Shown here piece by piece: positions 44,188 to 54,132 of a DNA stretch of 64,000 nucleotides. The DNA comes from Rhizobium sp. ACO-34A (GTDB lineage: Bacteria; Pseudomonadota; Alphaproteobacteria; Rhizobiales; Rhizobiaceae). A model generated the notes under the pieces. That model searched no databases, was not told the DNA's origin, and saw only the letters and a program-made list of their open reading frames with translations. The DNA lies in the NCBI GenBank assembly GCA_002600635.1, contig CP021371.1:4690917-4754916 (forward strand). The letters run 5' to 3'. Both the position numbers and the translations under genes were made by a program. Each line of letters opens with the position of its first letter. The first letter of the stretch is position 1.

Positions 44188-44646
44188 ATGCGAAGCCGTC
44201 GATTCTGTGTTTCATTCCTTCTCCTTGCCAGCCTGATCGCCGCCGGTCCGGTGGAAGAGGTTGTGGCCGGCCAGCGCATCAGCGGTCCGGTCAAGGCCTC
44301 GGCAATCCGGGTAATCGACGGGGATACAGTTCTCGTAGATGCGACGCCCTGGCCGAACCAGCATGTGACGACCTATGTGCGGCTGCGCGGCATCGATGCG
44401 CCGGAACTGAAGTCTCGCTGCCCTGAGATACGCGACGCGGCGGAACGGGCGCATTCGGCTCTGGAGGAACTCGTCGCCTCCTCCGCCACGCTTTCACTCT
44501 CCAATATTTCCGGCGACAAATATTTCGGCCGGGTCGTTGCGAGCCTCGAGCTGGAGGATGGCCGCGACGCATCCTCCATCCTGCTGGACGAGGGTCTTGT
44601 GGATCCCTATCAGGGTGGGCGGAAGAAAGCCGTCTCCTGCCCTTGA
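44188..44646 (+). CDS. Exported thermonuclease-like (SNase) protein
   Basis: A 152-residue protein with a signal peptide (MRSRRFCVSFLLLASLIAAG) and an SNase-like domain: the family's IRVIDGDTVLVDA, then VRLRGIDAPELKSRCPEIRDAAERA and YFGRVVASLELEDGRDASSILLDEGLVDPY. It should hydrolyse nucleic acid outside the cytoplasm, if active; the catalytic arginines and glutamate seem partly replaced, so activity is not certain. I chose ATG 44188 over TTG 44170. A 12-base palindrome, GGAATATATTCC, lies at 44172-44183. Confidence 0.85.
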   Translation: MRSRRFCVSFLLLASLIAAGPVEEVVAGQRISGPVKASAIRVIDGDTVLVDATPWPNQHVTTYVRLRGIDAPELKSRCPEIRDAAERAHSALEELVASSATLSLSNISGDKYFGRVVASLELEDGRDASSILLDEGLVDPYQGGRKKAVSCP

Positions 44647-44733
44647 GAAACATGAGCCTGCACGCCTGAGCTGTCAGCGATTGCTGGACAGGCTCCGCCC
44701 GATCCTCTTCTATCCCTCCGCAAGGGACCGAAG

Positions 44734-45015
44734 ATGAAGATGTCGCCCAAGCACCTGTTTCCGATCGAATTACCACTGATGACTTTTTTGCTGGCAGCCC
44801 AGGCTGCCGATGCAGCTTCGGCAAGGAACTCCGAGGGCACGATCATGCTCGCGGCCGCCCAGACCTGCAAGCAGGTGGCAAGCTGTGAGGAAGCCGTGGA
44901 ACTCTGGTGCAACGGATATCGCCGCGCCGATGCCGACAAGGATGGCATCCCTTGTGAAAACATCTGCCATTCGCTGGAGCAGGTCGAGAAGATCCGCAAC
45001 GCCATCGGCTGTTGA
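44734..45015 (+). CDS. Excalibur calcium-binding domain protein
   Basis: A 93-residue exported protein. Its N-terminus is a hydrophobic leader (PLMTFLLAAQAADAAS). The C-terminal half fits the excalibur domain: CKQVASCEEAVELWCNGYRR followed by ADADKDGIPCENIC, with the DxDxDG calcium loop and four paired cysteines. Excalibur domains are often found with SNase-like nucleases, and one lies just upstream here, so the two may work together. It has AAGGGA before the ATG. Confidence 0.8.
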   Translation: MKMSPKHLFPIELPLMTFLLAAQAADAASARNSEGTIMLAAAQTCKQVASCEEAVELWCNGYRRADADKDGIPCENICHSLEQVEKIRNAIGC

Positions 45016-45025
45016 GCCATATGAA

Positions 45026-45049
45026 AAAGGCCCCTCGAAAGGGGCCTTT
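45026..45049. terminator. Bidirectional terminator between excalibur gene and acs
   Basis: AAAGGCCCCT and AGGGGCCTTT form a perfect 10-base-pair stem with a CGAA loop, flanked by A and T runs. It can serve both convergent genes. Confidence 0.85.
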
Positions 45050-45072
45050 GTCTTTCAAACTGCCGTGAAATC

Positions 45073-47025
45073 TCAGGCGCTGCGGTTCTGGCGGTTCTCG
45101 ATCAGATCGTCGACCACAGCCGGATCGGCAAGCGTCGAGGTATCGCCGAGCGCGCTGAAATCGTCCTCGGCGATCTTGCGCAGGATGCGGCGCATGATCT
45201 TGCCGGAACGGGTCTTGGGCAGGCCCGGAGCGAACTGGATCTTGTCCGGCGTCGCAATCGGCCCGATTTCCGAACGGACATGCTTGATCAGCGCCTGGCG
45301 CAGCGCCTCGTCGCCGTCGTGATCGGCCATCAGGGTGACATAGCAATAGATGCCCTGTCCCTTGATCGGATGCGGATAGCCGACGACGGCGGCTTCCGAC
45401 ACCAGATGGTGCGAAACCAGTGCCGATTCGACTTCCGCCGTGCCCAGCCGGTGACCGGAGACATTCAGGACGTCGTCGACACGGCCGGTGATCCAGTAAT
45501 AGCCGTCCTCGTCGCGCCGGCAGCCGTCACCCGTGAAATACTTGCCCTTGTAGGTGGAAAAGTATGTCTGGGCAAAACGGTTATGGTCGCCATAGATGCT
45601 GCGCGCCTGACCCGGCCAGCTGTCGGTGATGCAGAGATTGCCGTCGGTGGCGCCTTCCAGCACCTTGCCTTCATTGTCGACCAGTTCCGGCTTGACGCCG
45701 AAGAAGGGCAGGGTGGCCGAACCCGGCTTCAGATCCGTGGCGCCCGGCAGCGGCGAGATGAGGATACCGCCGGTTTCCGTCTGCCACCAGGTATCGACGA
45801 TCGGTGACTTCTGGTCGCCGACGACGTTGTAATACCATTCCCATGCTTCCGGGTTGATCGGCTCGCCCACAGAGCCGAGAAGGCGGAGCGACGAGCGCGA
45901 GGAACGCTTTACGAACTCGTCGCCAGCACCCATCAGCGAGCGGATGGCGGTCGGCGCGGTGTAGAAGACATTGACCTTGTGCTTGTCGATCACTTCCCAG
46001 AAACGGCCCTGGTCGGGGAAGTTCGGCACGCCCTCGAACATCAGCGTCGTGGCGCAGTTCGCCAACGGTCCGTAGACGATATAGGAGTGACCCGTGACCC
46101 AGCCCACATCGGCCGTGCACCAGTAGATCTCGCCGTCCTTGTAGTCGAAGACATATTCATGCGTCATCGAGGCGTAGACGAGATAACCGCCCGTGGTGTG
46201 CAGCACACCCTTCGGCTTGCCGGTCGAACCCGAGGTATAGAGGATAAACAGCGGATCTTCCGCCTTCATCTTGACCGGCGGGCAGTCCGGTTTCGCCTTG
46301 GCGACTTCCTGATGATACCAGATGTCGCGGCCAGGCGCCCAGCCGATCTTGCCGCCGGTGCGGCGAACGACCATGACCTTGTTGACGATGACATACTGCT
46401 TGGCGGCGATATCGATGGCGATATCGGTGTTTTCCTTGAGCGGCACCGGCTTGCCGCCGCGCACGCCTTCGTCGCAGGTGATGACGAAGGTGGATTCGCA
46501 GTCGACGATGCGGCCGGCGAGCGCCTCGGGGCTGAAACCGCCGAAGACCACGGAATGGATCGCGCCGATGCGGGCGCAGGCCAGCATGGCATAGGCCGCC
46601 TCGGGGATCATCGGCATATAGATGGTGACGCGGTCGCCCTTCTTGACGCCTTGCTCCTTCAGCACGTTGGCGAGGCGGCAGACGGCGTCGTAAAGCTGGT
46701 TATAGGTGATCTTCTTGTCGATATACGGGTTGTCGCCTTCCCAGATGATCGCGGTGCGTTCTCCATGGGTCTTCAGGTGACGGTCGATACAGTTGTAGGA
46801 GACGTTCGTCAGGCCGTCTTCAAACCACTTGATGGAAACCTTGCCCTTGAAATTGGTGTTCTTGATCTTGGTATACGGCTTGAACCAGTCGATGCGCTTG
46901 CCGTGCTTGTCCCAGAACTTCTCGGGATTCTCGATGCTTTCCTCGTACCATTTCAGGTACTTGTCCTTGTCGATCAAGGCGCGGGTTTTCGCCGATTTGA
47001 GCACCGGATAAATCTTGGCAGACAT
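45073..47025 (-). CDS. acs: Acetyl-CoA synthetase
   Basis: A 650-residue AMP-forming enzyme activating acetate. Motifs: [20 protein letters not shown] (ATP loop), the WWQTETGG segment whose tryptophan limits the acyl pocket to acetate, and the C-terminal [12 protein letters not shown], whose lysine is acetylated to switch Acs off. The start at 47025 has GAGGAGG upstream. It is divergent from trcR. PrpE is encoded further on, so acetate and propionate activation genes flank trcR. Confidence 0.95.
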   Translation of the reverse strand: MSAKIYPVLKSAKTRALIDKDKYLKWYEESIENPEKFWDKHGKRIDWFKPYTKIKNTNFKGKVSIKWFEDGLTNVSYNCIDRHLKTHGERTAIIWEGDNPYIDKKITYNQLYDAVCRLANVLKEQGVKKGDRVTIYMPMIPEAAYAMLACARIGAIHSVVFGGFSPEALAGRIVDCESTFVITCDEGVRGGKPVPLKENTDIAIDIAAKQYVIVNKVMVVRRTGGKIGWAPGRDIWYHQEVAKAKPDCPPVKMKAEDPLFILYTSGSTGKPKGVLHTTGGYLVYASMTHEYVFDYKDGEIYWCTADVGWVTGHSYIVYGPLANCATTLMFEGVPNFPDQGRFWEVIDKHKVNVFYTAPTAIRSLMGAGDEFVKRSSRSSLRLLGSVGEPINPEAWEWYYNVVGDQKSPIVDTWWQTETGGILISPLPGATDLKPGSATLPFFGVKPELVDNEGKVLEGATDGNLCITDSWPGQARSIYGDHNRFAQTYFSTYKGKYFTGDGCRRDEDGYYWITGRVDDVLNVSGHRLGTAEVESALVSHHLVSEAAVVGYPHPIKGQGIYCYVTLMADHDGDEALRQALIKHVRSEIGPIATPDKIQFAPGLPKTRSGKIMRRILRKIAEDDFSALGDTSTLADPAVVDDLIENRQNRSA

Positions 47026-47155
47026 GAATTCCTCCTCACGTTGACGCGCCAGTTTCCTGACGGCCGCGGACCACTCCTACCCGGTCCATGTGACTCATTC
47101 ATAGCAGTTCGCAAGCCTCCAGCAATTAGACAAAGGTCATTCGGGCCTTCAAGAA

Positions 47156-47184
47156 TTGCAATTACGATACAATCCGCGTATAAG
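47156..47184 (+). promoter_or_regulatory. Putative trcR promoter
   Basis: TTGCAA (47156-47161) and TATAAG (47179-47184) are separated by 17 bases. Transcription would begin near 47191, about 70 bases before the trcR start codon. Confidence 0.5.
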
Positions 47185-47262
47185 ACCGATGATTTCCCGG
47201 AAATTGTGGTTAAGACCCACGGCCCGCGACACCCGGCGCGGACGCGAAGAAGGATTATATCC

Positions 47263-47964
47263 ATGGCTCAGACCTTGCTTATGCCGAAGGCCACTGCCGT
47301 ATGGCTGGTCGACAACACCGCGCTGTCATTCGATCAGATCGCGCAGTTCTGCAAACTTCACCCGCTTGAGGTCAAGGCAATTGCAGACGGCGAAGCAGCG
47401 CAGGGCATCAAGGGCCTCGACCCGATCTCCACCGGCCAGCTTTCCCGCGATGAAATCGCCCGTGCGGAAGCCGACGTGAACTACAAGCTGAAGATTTCCG
47501 AGCCGAAGGTACGGGTTCCCGACTCCAAGCGTCGTGGTCCCCGCTACACTCCGGTTTCCAAGCGCCAGGATCGCCCGAACGCCATTCTCTGGCTGGTGCG
47601 CAACCATCCCGAACTCAAGGACGCCCAGATCTCGCGTCTGGTCGGCACCACCAAGAGCACGATCGAGCAGATCCGTGACCGCACCCACTGGAACTCGGCC
47701 AACCTGACGCCGATGGATCCGGTGACGCTCGGCCTCTGCAGCCAGATCGACCTCGATCTGGAAGTGGAAAAGGCATCGAAGGGTCGTCCGCTGCCGACCG
47801 CCGCCGAACTCGGCGCGACCCTGCAGGCAGCCAACGAGACCGAAAACCTCGGCTTCAGCTATGATCGCGAGGAAGAGAAGGAAATCGACGTCAACGCCGT
47901 CTTCTCCAAGCTGCAGTCGCTGAAATCCGACCGCAATGACGACGAGGACGACGACCGCTTCTGA
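47263..47964 (+). CDS. trcR: Cell-cycle transcriptional regulator TrcR (DUF1013)
   Basis: A 233-residue protein of the alphaproteobacterial DUF1013 family, called TrcR after work in Caulobacter, where it acts with RNA polymerase on cell-cycle gene expression. Family segments: MPKATAVWLVDNTALSFDQIAQFC, a helix-turn-helix-like AILWLVRNHPELKDAQISRLVGTTKSTIEQIR, then THWNSANLTPMDPVTLGLCSQ. The C-terminus is acidic (DDEDDDRF). I chose ATG 47263, preceded by AAGGA. It is flanked by its own promoter and terminator. Confidence 0.85.
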   Translation: MAQTLLMPKATAVWLVDNTALSFDQIAQFCKLHPLEVKAIADGEAAQGIKGLDPISTGQLSRDEIARAEADVNYKLKISEPKVRVPDSKRRGPRYTPVSKRQDRPNAILWLVRNHPELKDAQISRLVGTTKSTIEQIRDRTHWNSANLTPMDPVTLGLCSQIDLDLEVEKASKGRPLPTAAELGATLQAANETENLGFSYDREEEKEIDVNAVFSKLQSLKSDRNDDEDDDRF

Positions 47965-47986
47965 GGTGGTCGAATCCGGCTAATTG

Positions 47987-48019
47987 AAAAGCCCCGGCGT
48001 TTAACGCCGGGGCTTTTTT
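47987..48019 (+). terminator. Terminator after trcR
   Basis: AAAAGCCCCGGCG and CGCCGGGGCTTTT form a perfect 13-base-pair stem with a TTTAA loop and six T residues at 48014-48019. It lies about 22 bases after the trcR stop. Confidence 0.92.
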
Positions 48020-48092
48020 CTTGACCGTGACCGACGGAACTGCCCAAGGGCGGCCCGCCGGAAGCATGTCATGCAGACGTGTGCGGCCCTTC

Positions 48093-50000
48093 TCAGCCGT
48101 GCCCGTGCGACTTCAAAACGACCGTGATCTCGTCAAGGATCACAGGGTCGTCGATCGTCGCCGGCATCTTCCATGGCAGGCCGTCTGCGATCTTCTGCAT
48201 GGTTCCACGCAGGATCTTGCCGGATCGGGTCTTCGGCAGACGCTCGACCTTCATCACCGTCTTGAAGGCCGCGACCGGCCCGATCTCATCGCGGACGAGC
48301 TGCACGATCTCACGCTGGATCGCGCTGAAATCGCGGTTCACATCGCGCTTCAGCACCAGGAAGCCGCAGGGGATCTGGCCCTTGAGTTCATCGGCAATAC
48401 CGATGACCGCGCATTCCGCGACATCCGGATGCATCGCGCAGACTTCCTCCATGGCGCCGGTAGACAGGCGATGACCCGCACAATTGATGATATCGTCGGT
48501 ACGCGCCATGACGAAGATATAGCCGTCGTCATCGACGATGCCGGCGTCAGCGGTCTTGTAATAGCCCGGAAACTCCTCGAGGCAGGACGAGCGGAACCGT
48601 TCGTCGGCATTCCAGAAGGTCACGAGGCAACCGGGCGGCAACGGCAGTTTCACGACGATGTTGCCGAGCGTGCCACGCGGCACCGGGTGACCTGCATCGT
48701 CCAGCACCTCGACCCCGTAGCCCGGCATCGGTACGGCGGGAGAGCCATATTTGACCGGCAGGAGACCAAGGCCCGCAGGATTTGCAGCAATCGCCCAGCC
48801 GGTTTCCGTCTGCCACCAATGGTCGATTACCGGCACCTTGAGCATCTTCTCCGCCCATTTGATGGTTTCGGGATCGGCCCGCTCGCCGGCAAGGAACAGC
48901 GCCCTGAGACCGGAGGTGTCGTATTTGCGGATCAGCTCACCATCCGGATCGTCGCGGCGAATGGCGCGGAATGCGGTCGGCGCCGTGAAAAGCGCCTTGA
49001 CGTCATGCTCGGCCACCACGCGCCAGAAGGTTCCGGCATCGGGCGTTCCAACCGGCTTGCCTTCGAAGATCACCGTCGTATTGCCGGCAAGCAGCGGTCC
49101 GTAGACGATATAGGAATGACCGACGACCCAGCCGATATCGGAGGCCGCCCAGAAGACGTCGCCGGGCTTGACCCCGTAGATGTTTTCCATGGTCCAGGCG
49201 AGCGCCACCATGTGACCGCCATTGTCGCGCACCACGCCCTTCGGCTGGCCGGTCGTACCGGAGGTATAGAGAATGTAGAGGGGATCGGTAGCCGAAACCG
49301 GCTCACAGGCGACAGGCGTGCCGTTGATCCGTTCGACTTCGACGGCCTTGGCAAAATCCACGTCGCCATGTTCGTAACGCAGCGGAGCATGCAGTTCGTC
49401 ACGCTGCAGCACGAAGCAGTATTCCGGCTTCACCTTGGCCATGTCGAGCGCGTGGTCGAGCAGCGGCTTGTAGGGAATGATGCGCCCCGGCTCAAGGCCG
49501 CAGCTCGCGCTGATCACGACCTTGGCACCGCAATCGTCGATGCGGGTGGCAAGCTCGCTTGCGGCAAAACCGCCGAAGACAACCGAATGAATGGCTCCGA
49601 TGCGGGCGCAGGCCAGCATGGAAAACACCGCCTCGGCAATCATCGGCATGTAGATGATGACGCGATCACCCTTTTCAACGCCGTGGTTCTTGAGGACGGC
49701 GGCAATTGCCGTCACCTCGGCCAGCACGTCATCGAAGCTGTAGCGCTTCTTCGCGCCGGTCATCGGGCTGTCGTAGATGACAGCGGTGTCTTCACCACGG
49801 CCAGCGGCAACATGGCGGTCGAGACAGTTGTGGCAGGTATTGGTTTCGGCACCCGCGAACCAGCGGCCATAAAGACCGGCCTCGCCGTCGAACACCTTGT
49901 CCGCCGGCTTGAACCAATCGAGCCTGTCTGCCTGGGCTTTCCAGAATGCCTCCGGTTCCCCCATCCACGACTGATAGGTTTCCAGATAGTTGCTCTGCAT
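48093..50000 (-). CDS. prpE: Propionyl-CoA synthetase
   Basis: A 635-residue AMP-forming synthetase of the Acs family. It has the ATP loop ILYTSGTTGQPKGVVRDNGG and the C-terminal [12 protein letters not shown] with the regulatory lysine. The segment SASCGLEPGRIIPYKPLLD, and the shorter N-terminus, separate PrpE from Acs and match propionate-specific members. I chose ATG 50000 (MQSNYLETY), with GGGAGGAA upstream. It activates propionate for the methylmalonyl or methylcitrate route; neither is in this window. Confidence 0.88.
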   Translation of the reverse strand: MQSNYLETYQSWMGEPEAFWKAQADRLDWFKPADKVFDGEAGLYGRWFAGAETNTCHNCLDRHVAAGRGEDTAVIYDSPMTGAKKRYSFDDVLAEVTAIAAVLKNHGVEKGDRVIIYMPMIAEAVFSMLACARIGAIHSVVFGGFAASELATRIDDCGAKVVISASCGLEPGRIIPYKPLLDHALDMAKVKPEYCFVLQRDELHAPLRYEHGDVDFAKAVEVERINGTPVACEPVSATDPLYILYTSGTTGQPKGVVRDNGGHMVALAWTMENIYGVKPGDVFWAASDIGWVVGHSYIVYGPLLAGNTTVIFEGKPVGTPDAGTFWRVVAEHDVKALFTAPTAFRAIRRDDPDGELIRKYDTSGLRALFLAGERADPETIKWAEKMLKVPVIDHWWQTETGWAIAANPAGLGLLPVKYGSPAVPMPGYGVEVLDDAGHPVPRGTLGNIVVKLPLPPGCLVTFWNADERFRSSCLEEFPGYYKTADAGIVDDDGYIFVMARTDDIINCAGHRLSTGAMEEVCAMHPDVAECAVIGIADELKGQIPCGFLVLKRDVNRDFSAIQREIVQLVRDEIGPVAAFKTVMKVERLPKTRSGKILRGTMQKIADGLPWKMPATIDDPVILDEITVVLKSHGHG

Positions 50001-50120
50001 GACTTCCTCCCAATGCAAGCCCGATGTGATGTCGCGCGCGATAGTAGGCACCGGCCCACGGGGTGGAAAGTCAGACCAAAGCCCTAGATCATAAGGCGAA
50101 GATGGGAGGCCATATCCCGC

Positions 50121-50792
50121 TCAGCGGGTACCGAAAATGGCCGATCCGACGCGTACGCTCGTCGCGCCAAAGGCAACCGCCGTCTCGAAATCGCCGGACA
50201 TGCCCATGGAAAGCTTCGCCAGACCATTTTCCGCGGCAAGCTTTGCCAGCAACGCGAAATGCGGACCGGGATTTTCGTCAGCCGGCGGAATGCACATCAG
50301 GCCTTCCACGGAAAGCTGCAGTTCAGACCGGCACAGATCGACGAAAGCAGCCACATCGTCAGGAGCGATACCGGCTTTCTGAGGCTCCAGTCCGGTGTTG
50401 ACCTGTATATAGACGCCGAGCTTCCGGCCCTGCCGTTTCATTTCATCGGCAAGCGCGCGTGCTATCTTCTCCCGGTCCACGCTTTCGATCACGTCGAACA
50501 GTGCTACGGCATCGGCCGCCTTGTTCGACTGCAGCGGGCCGATCAGATGAAGCTCGATACCGGCAGTCTCGGCCTTCAGCTCAGGCCATTTCCCCTGTGC
50601 TTCCTGAACCCGGTTCTCGCCGAACACCCGCTGACCCGCGCCAATTGCGGGGCGGATCGCATCTGCATCGAAGGTCTTCGAGACCGCTACCAGCGTTGCC
50701 GAATCCGGCTTACGACCTGCCTCCCTGATTGCTTTCGCAAGCCGTGCCCTGACCTCGTTCAACCCTTCGACTGCCGTCATATTCCCGTCCAT
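50121..50792 (-). CDS. yggS: Pyridoxal phosphate homeostasis protein, YggS family
   Basis: A 223-residue PLP-binding protein that helps keep free pyridoxal phosphate and amino-acid pools in balance. The PLP lysine is K39 in LVAVSKTF. Other motifs are FGENRVQEAQGKWPEL, LIGPLQSNKA and the C-terminal LSMGMSGDFETAVAFGATSVRVGSAIFG, the phosphate-binding end. I chose ATG 50792, with AGGA upstream; ATG 50780 is an alternative. The gene is divergent from leuS. Confidence 0.92.
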   Translation of the reverse strand: MDGNMTAVEGLNEVRARLAKAIREAGRKPDSATLVAVSKTFDADAIRPAIGAGQRVFGENRVQEAQGKWPELKAETAGIELHLIGPLQSNKAADAVALFDVIESVDREKIARALADEMKRQGRKLGVYIQVNTGLEPQKAGIAPDDVAAFVDLCRSELQLSVEGLMCIPPADENPGPHFALLAKLAAENGLAKLSMGMSGDFETAVAFGATSVRVGSAIFGTR

Positions 50793-50982
50793 TCGATTCC
50801 TGCTGTGCTTCGCCCATAATCGCCTGCCCTTGTGGGACGATGCAAGCCCGAAGCATGTGCCTGCCACACCTGCCTTCGCCGTCGTTTCCAAAGCCGCTTT
50901 AGGGCGCTCAAAAACTTGACGCTTGGCCGGTTTCGTGGTGAAGGTCACGCCTTCCTTTCTTACTACTCCGGAAATGCGATAA

Positions 50983-53610
50983 ATGGCCACCGAACGTTAC
51001 AATCCGCGCGACGCCGAGCCCCGCTGGCAGGCGAAATGGTCCGAAGCAGGCGTCTTCGTCACCGACAACAACGACAAGCGCGAGAAGTATTACGTGCTCG
51101 AAATGTTCCCCTATCCGTCGGGGCGCATCCATATGGGCCATGTCCGCAACTATGCGATGGGTGACGTGGTCGCCCGTTACAAGCGTGCCCGGGGTTACAG
51201 CGTTCTGCACCCGATGGGCTGGGATGCCTTCGGCATGCCGGCGGAAAACGCCGCCATGCAGAACAAGGTTCACCCGAAGGAATGGACCTATCAGAACATC
51301 GCCACCATGCGCGGTCAGCTGAAGTCGATGGGGCTGTCGCTCGACTGGTCCCGCGAATTCGCCACCTGCGATGTCGAATATTATCACCGCCAGCAGTACC
51401 TCTTCCTCGACATGATGGAGAAGGGTCTGATCTATCGCAAGCAGTCCAAGGTGAACTGGGACCCGGTCGATCAAACCGTGCTTGCCAACGAACAGGTGAT
51501 CGACGGCCGTGGCTGGCGTTCCGGCGCGCTGGTGGAACAGCGTGATCTCGTTCAGTGGTTCTTCAAGATCACCGACTTCAGCCAGGACCTGCTGGACGCG
51601 CTCGACACGCTCGACCAGTGGCCGGAAAAAGTTCGTCTGATGCAGAAGAACTGGATCGGCCGTTCGGAAGGCCTGTCGCTGCGCTGGGAAATTGCGGCCG
51701 GCGCGCCTGCGGGCCATTCGGAAGTCACCGTTTACACCACCCGTCCGGACACGCTGTTCGGCGCCTCCTTCCTGGCGATCGCCGCGGATCACCCGCTGGC
51801 GAAGGCGATTTCCGAAAACAACGCGCAAGTGGCCGCCTTCTGTGACGAATGCCGCCGCGCCGGTACGTCGCTTGCTGCCCTGGAAACGGCAGAGAAGAAG
51901 GGCATGGACACCGGCGTCAAGGTTCGCCATCCCTTCGATGCCTCCTGGGAACTGCCAGTCTACATCGCCAATTTCGTGCTGATGGATTACGGCACGGGCG
52001 CGATCTTCGGCTGCCCGTCCGGCGACCAGCGCGACCTCGATTTCGCCCGCAAGTACGATCTTCCGGTCGTGCCCGTCGTCATGCCCGCCGATGGCGATGC
52101 AGCAACATTCACCGTCGGCGACACCGCCTATGACGGCGATGGGGTCATGATCAATTCCCGCTTCCTCGACGGTATGTCGACGACGGAAGCCTTCGAAACG
52201 GTCGCGGGCCGCCTTTCGGACACCTTGCTGGGCAACGCACCGCAGGGCGAGCGCAAGGTCAATTTCCGCCTGCGCGACTGGGGCATTTCCCGTCAGCGCT
52301 ACTGGGGCTGCCCGATCCCGGTCATTCATTGCGAAGCCTGCGGCGTCGTACCGGTCCCGAAGAAGGACCTGCCGGTCAAGCTGCCCGACGACGTGACTTT
52401 CGACGTTCCCGGCAACCCGCTGGATCGCCATGCGACCTGGCGTCATGTCGCCTGCCCCGAATGCGGCAAGGATGCCCGGCGAGAAACCGATACGATGGAT
52501 ACCTTCGTCGATTCGAGCTGGTATTTCGCCCGCTTCACCGCCCCTCGCGAGGATCTGCCGACGGTGCCGGCCATCGCCGACCACTGGCTGCCGGTCGATC
52601 AGTATATCGGTGGCATCGAGCACGCGATCCTGCATCTTCTCTATTCCCGCTTCTTCACCCGCGCCATGCGCGAGACAGGCCATGTCAGCGTCAAGGAACC
52701 CTTCAAGGGCCTCTTTACCCAGGGCATGGTGGTGCATGAAACCTATCGTCTGGGCACTGGCAACAATGGCCAATGGGTGGCACCGGCCGATATCCGCATC
52801 GAGGAAATCGAAGGCGGCCGCCGCGCAACTCTTCTGACCAGCGGCGAGGAAGTTACCATCGGCTCCATCGAGAAGATGTCGAAGTCGAAGAAGAACGTCG
52901 TGGACCCCGATGATATCATCGCGTCCTACGGCGCCGACACCGCCCGTTTCTTCGTTCTCTCCGACTCTCCGCCGGACCGTGACGTCATCTGGTCCGAAGC
53001 CGGCGTCGAGGGCGCTCATCGTTTCGTCCAGCGCGTATGGCGCCTGATTTCCGAAGCCGCGGATGCGCTTGCCAAGGCACAACCGACTCCGGCTAAGGAA
53101 GGTGAGGCTCTGGCAATTTCCCAGGTTACCCACCGTACGTTGAAGGCCGTGCAGGGCGATCTCGACAAGCTGTCATTCAACAAGGCGATTGCCCGTATCT
53201 ACGAGCTGGTGAACGCGCTCGCCGCTCCGTTGACGACGGTGGCGGCCGGCAATGCGGATGCGGCCTATGTGGCTGCCGTTCGTGATGCCGCCGGTATCCT
53301 TATCCAGCTGGTCGCACCGATGACCCCGCACCTCGCCGAAGAGTGCTGGCAGGCGATCGGTGGCAAGGGCCTTGTCGCCGATGCCGCGTGGCCGGTCTTC
53401 GATCCGGCACTCGTCGTCGAGAACGAGGTCGTTCTGCCAGTGCAGATCAACGGCAAGAAGCGCGCTGAATTGACAATTGCCCGTGACGCGGATCAGAATG
53501 CCGTGCAAGCTGCGGTTCTCGCACTGGATGTCGTCAAGACAGCCCTCAATGGACAGCCGCCGAAAAAGGTCATTGTCGTCCCGCTAAGGATTGTGAACAT
53601 TGTCGTTTGA
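50983..53610 (+). CDS. leuS: Leucyl-tRNA synthetase
   Basis: An 875-residue class I synthetase that charges leucine tRNA. The HIGH signature appears as HMGH at 50-53 in [14 protein letters not shown], and KMSKS at 631-635. The CP1 editing domain lies between, with a [12 protein letters not shown] motif near 250. It heads leuS-lptE-holA, a standard alphaproteobacterial order, and overlaps lptE by 11 bases. No leucine leader peptide is seen upstream. Confidence 0.96.
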   Translation: MATERYNPRDAEPRWQAKWSEAGVFVTDNNDKREKYYVLEMFPYPSGRIHMGHVRNYAMGDVVARYKRARGYSVLHPMGWDAFGMPAENAAMQNKVHPKEWTYQNIATMRGQLKSMGLSLDWSREFATCDVEYYHRQQYLFLDMMEKGLIYRKQSKVNWDPVDQTVLANEQVIDGRGWRSGALVEQRDLVQWFFKITDFSQDLLDALDTLDQWPEKVRLMQKNWIGRSEGLSLRWEIAAGAPAGHSEVTVYTTRPDTLFGASFLAIAADHPLAKAISENNAQVAAFCDECRRAGTSLAALETAEKKGMDTGVKVRHPFDASWELPVYIANFVLMDYGTGAIFGCPSGDQRDLDFARKYDLPVVPVVMPADGDAATFTVGDTAYDGDGVMINSRFLDGMSTTEAFETVAGRLSDTLLGNAPQGERKVNFRLRDWGISRQRYWGCPIPVIHCEACGVVPVPKKDLPVKLPDDVTFDVPGNPLDRHATWRHVACPECGKDARRETDTMDTFVDSSWYFARFTAPREDLPTVPAIADHWLPVDQYIGGIEHAILHLLYSRFFTRAMRETGHVSVKEPFKGLFTQGMVVHETYRLGTGNNGQWVAPADIRIEEIEGGRRATLLTSGEEVTIGSIEKMSKSKKNVVDPDDIIASYGADTARFFVLSDSPPDRDVIWSEAGVEGAHRFVQRVWRLISEAADALAKAQPTPAKEGEALAISQVTHRTLKAVQGDLDKLSFNKAIARIYELVNALAAPLTTVAAGNADAAYVAAVRDAAGILIQLVAPMTPHLAEECWQAIGGKGLVADAAWPVFDPALVVENEVVLPVQINGKKRAELTIARDADQNAVQAAVLALDVVKTALNGQPPKKVIVVPLRIVNIVV

Positions 53611-54121
53611 TTCCGTACGCCTGCCGCGGCGCCGGGCCAGCATGCTGCTTGGCCTTGGTCTTGCCACCCTGCTCGCCGGTTGCCAGGTTCGTCCGCTATA
53701 TGACGAAACCTCTGGCGTCAGCGAAAACCTGGCTGCAATCGCCTATTCCGACGCCGGCAGCCGCGTCGGCCTCGAAGTTCGCAATCGCCTGATCTTCCTG
53801 ACGGGTGGCGGCGCAGGCGAGACGAAGACGCCCCAGTATCGGGTAGAGTTGAACATCACGTCGTCGGTGATGGGTGTCGAACTGCAGAAAAATACGGACA
53901 ATCCGAATGTAGGTCGCGTCACGGTGACCGGTTCCTACACGCTCAAGCGCATCTCGGACGACGTGACCCTGCGTACAGCCCGACGGCAGACCACAGCACT
54001 TGTCGATTTCCCTGAACAGGAGTTTGCCAAGGTTCGCGCCATACGCGACGGCGAGGACCGGGCAGCGCATCAGCTTGCTGACCTGATCAAGGCCGATCTG
54101 GCAGCGACCCTCGGCCGCTGA
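53600..54121 (+). CDS. lptE: LPS-assembly lipoprotein LptE
   Basis: A 173-residue lipoprotein. The signal peptide ends in the lipobox LLAGC, so C28 would be lipidated. LptE plugs LptD, the outer-membrane LPS translocon. The rest is poorly conserved, with typical [16 protein letters not shown] after the cysteine and an [19 protein letters not shown] segment. The start appears to be TTG at 53600, with AAGGA ten bases upstream, overlapping leuS. A later in-frame ATG (53642) would cut the basic part of the leader. Confidence 0.88.
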   Translation: MSFDSVRLPRRRASMLLGLGLATLLAGCQVRPLYDETSGVSENLAAIAYSDAGSRVGLEVRNRLIFLTGGGAGETKTPQYRVELNITSSVMGVELQKNTDNPNVGRVTVTGSYTLKRISDDVTLRTARRQTTALVDFPEQEFAKVRAIRDGEDRAAHQLADLIKADLAATLGR

Positions 54122-54132
54122 GCCTTCAGGAG

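Noticed and set aside
48093..50000. Second acetyl-CoA synthetase
   Set aside because: Overall similarity is there, but the SCGLEPGRIIPYKPLLD segment and N-terminus match propionyl-CoA synthetase.
48021..50087. 688-codon plus-strand frame
   Set aside because: Antisense to prpE, with no motifs; its start lies within the trcR terminator region.
50908..53133. 741-codon minus-strand frame
   Set aside because: Antisense to leuS, which has its HIGH-type and KMSKS motifs in frame.
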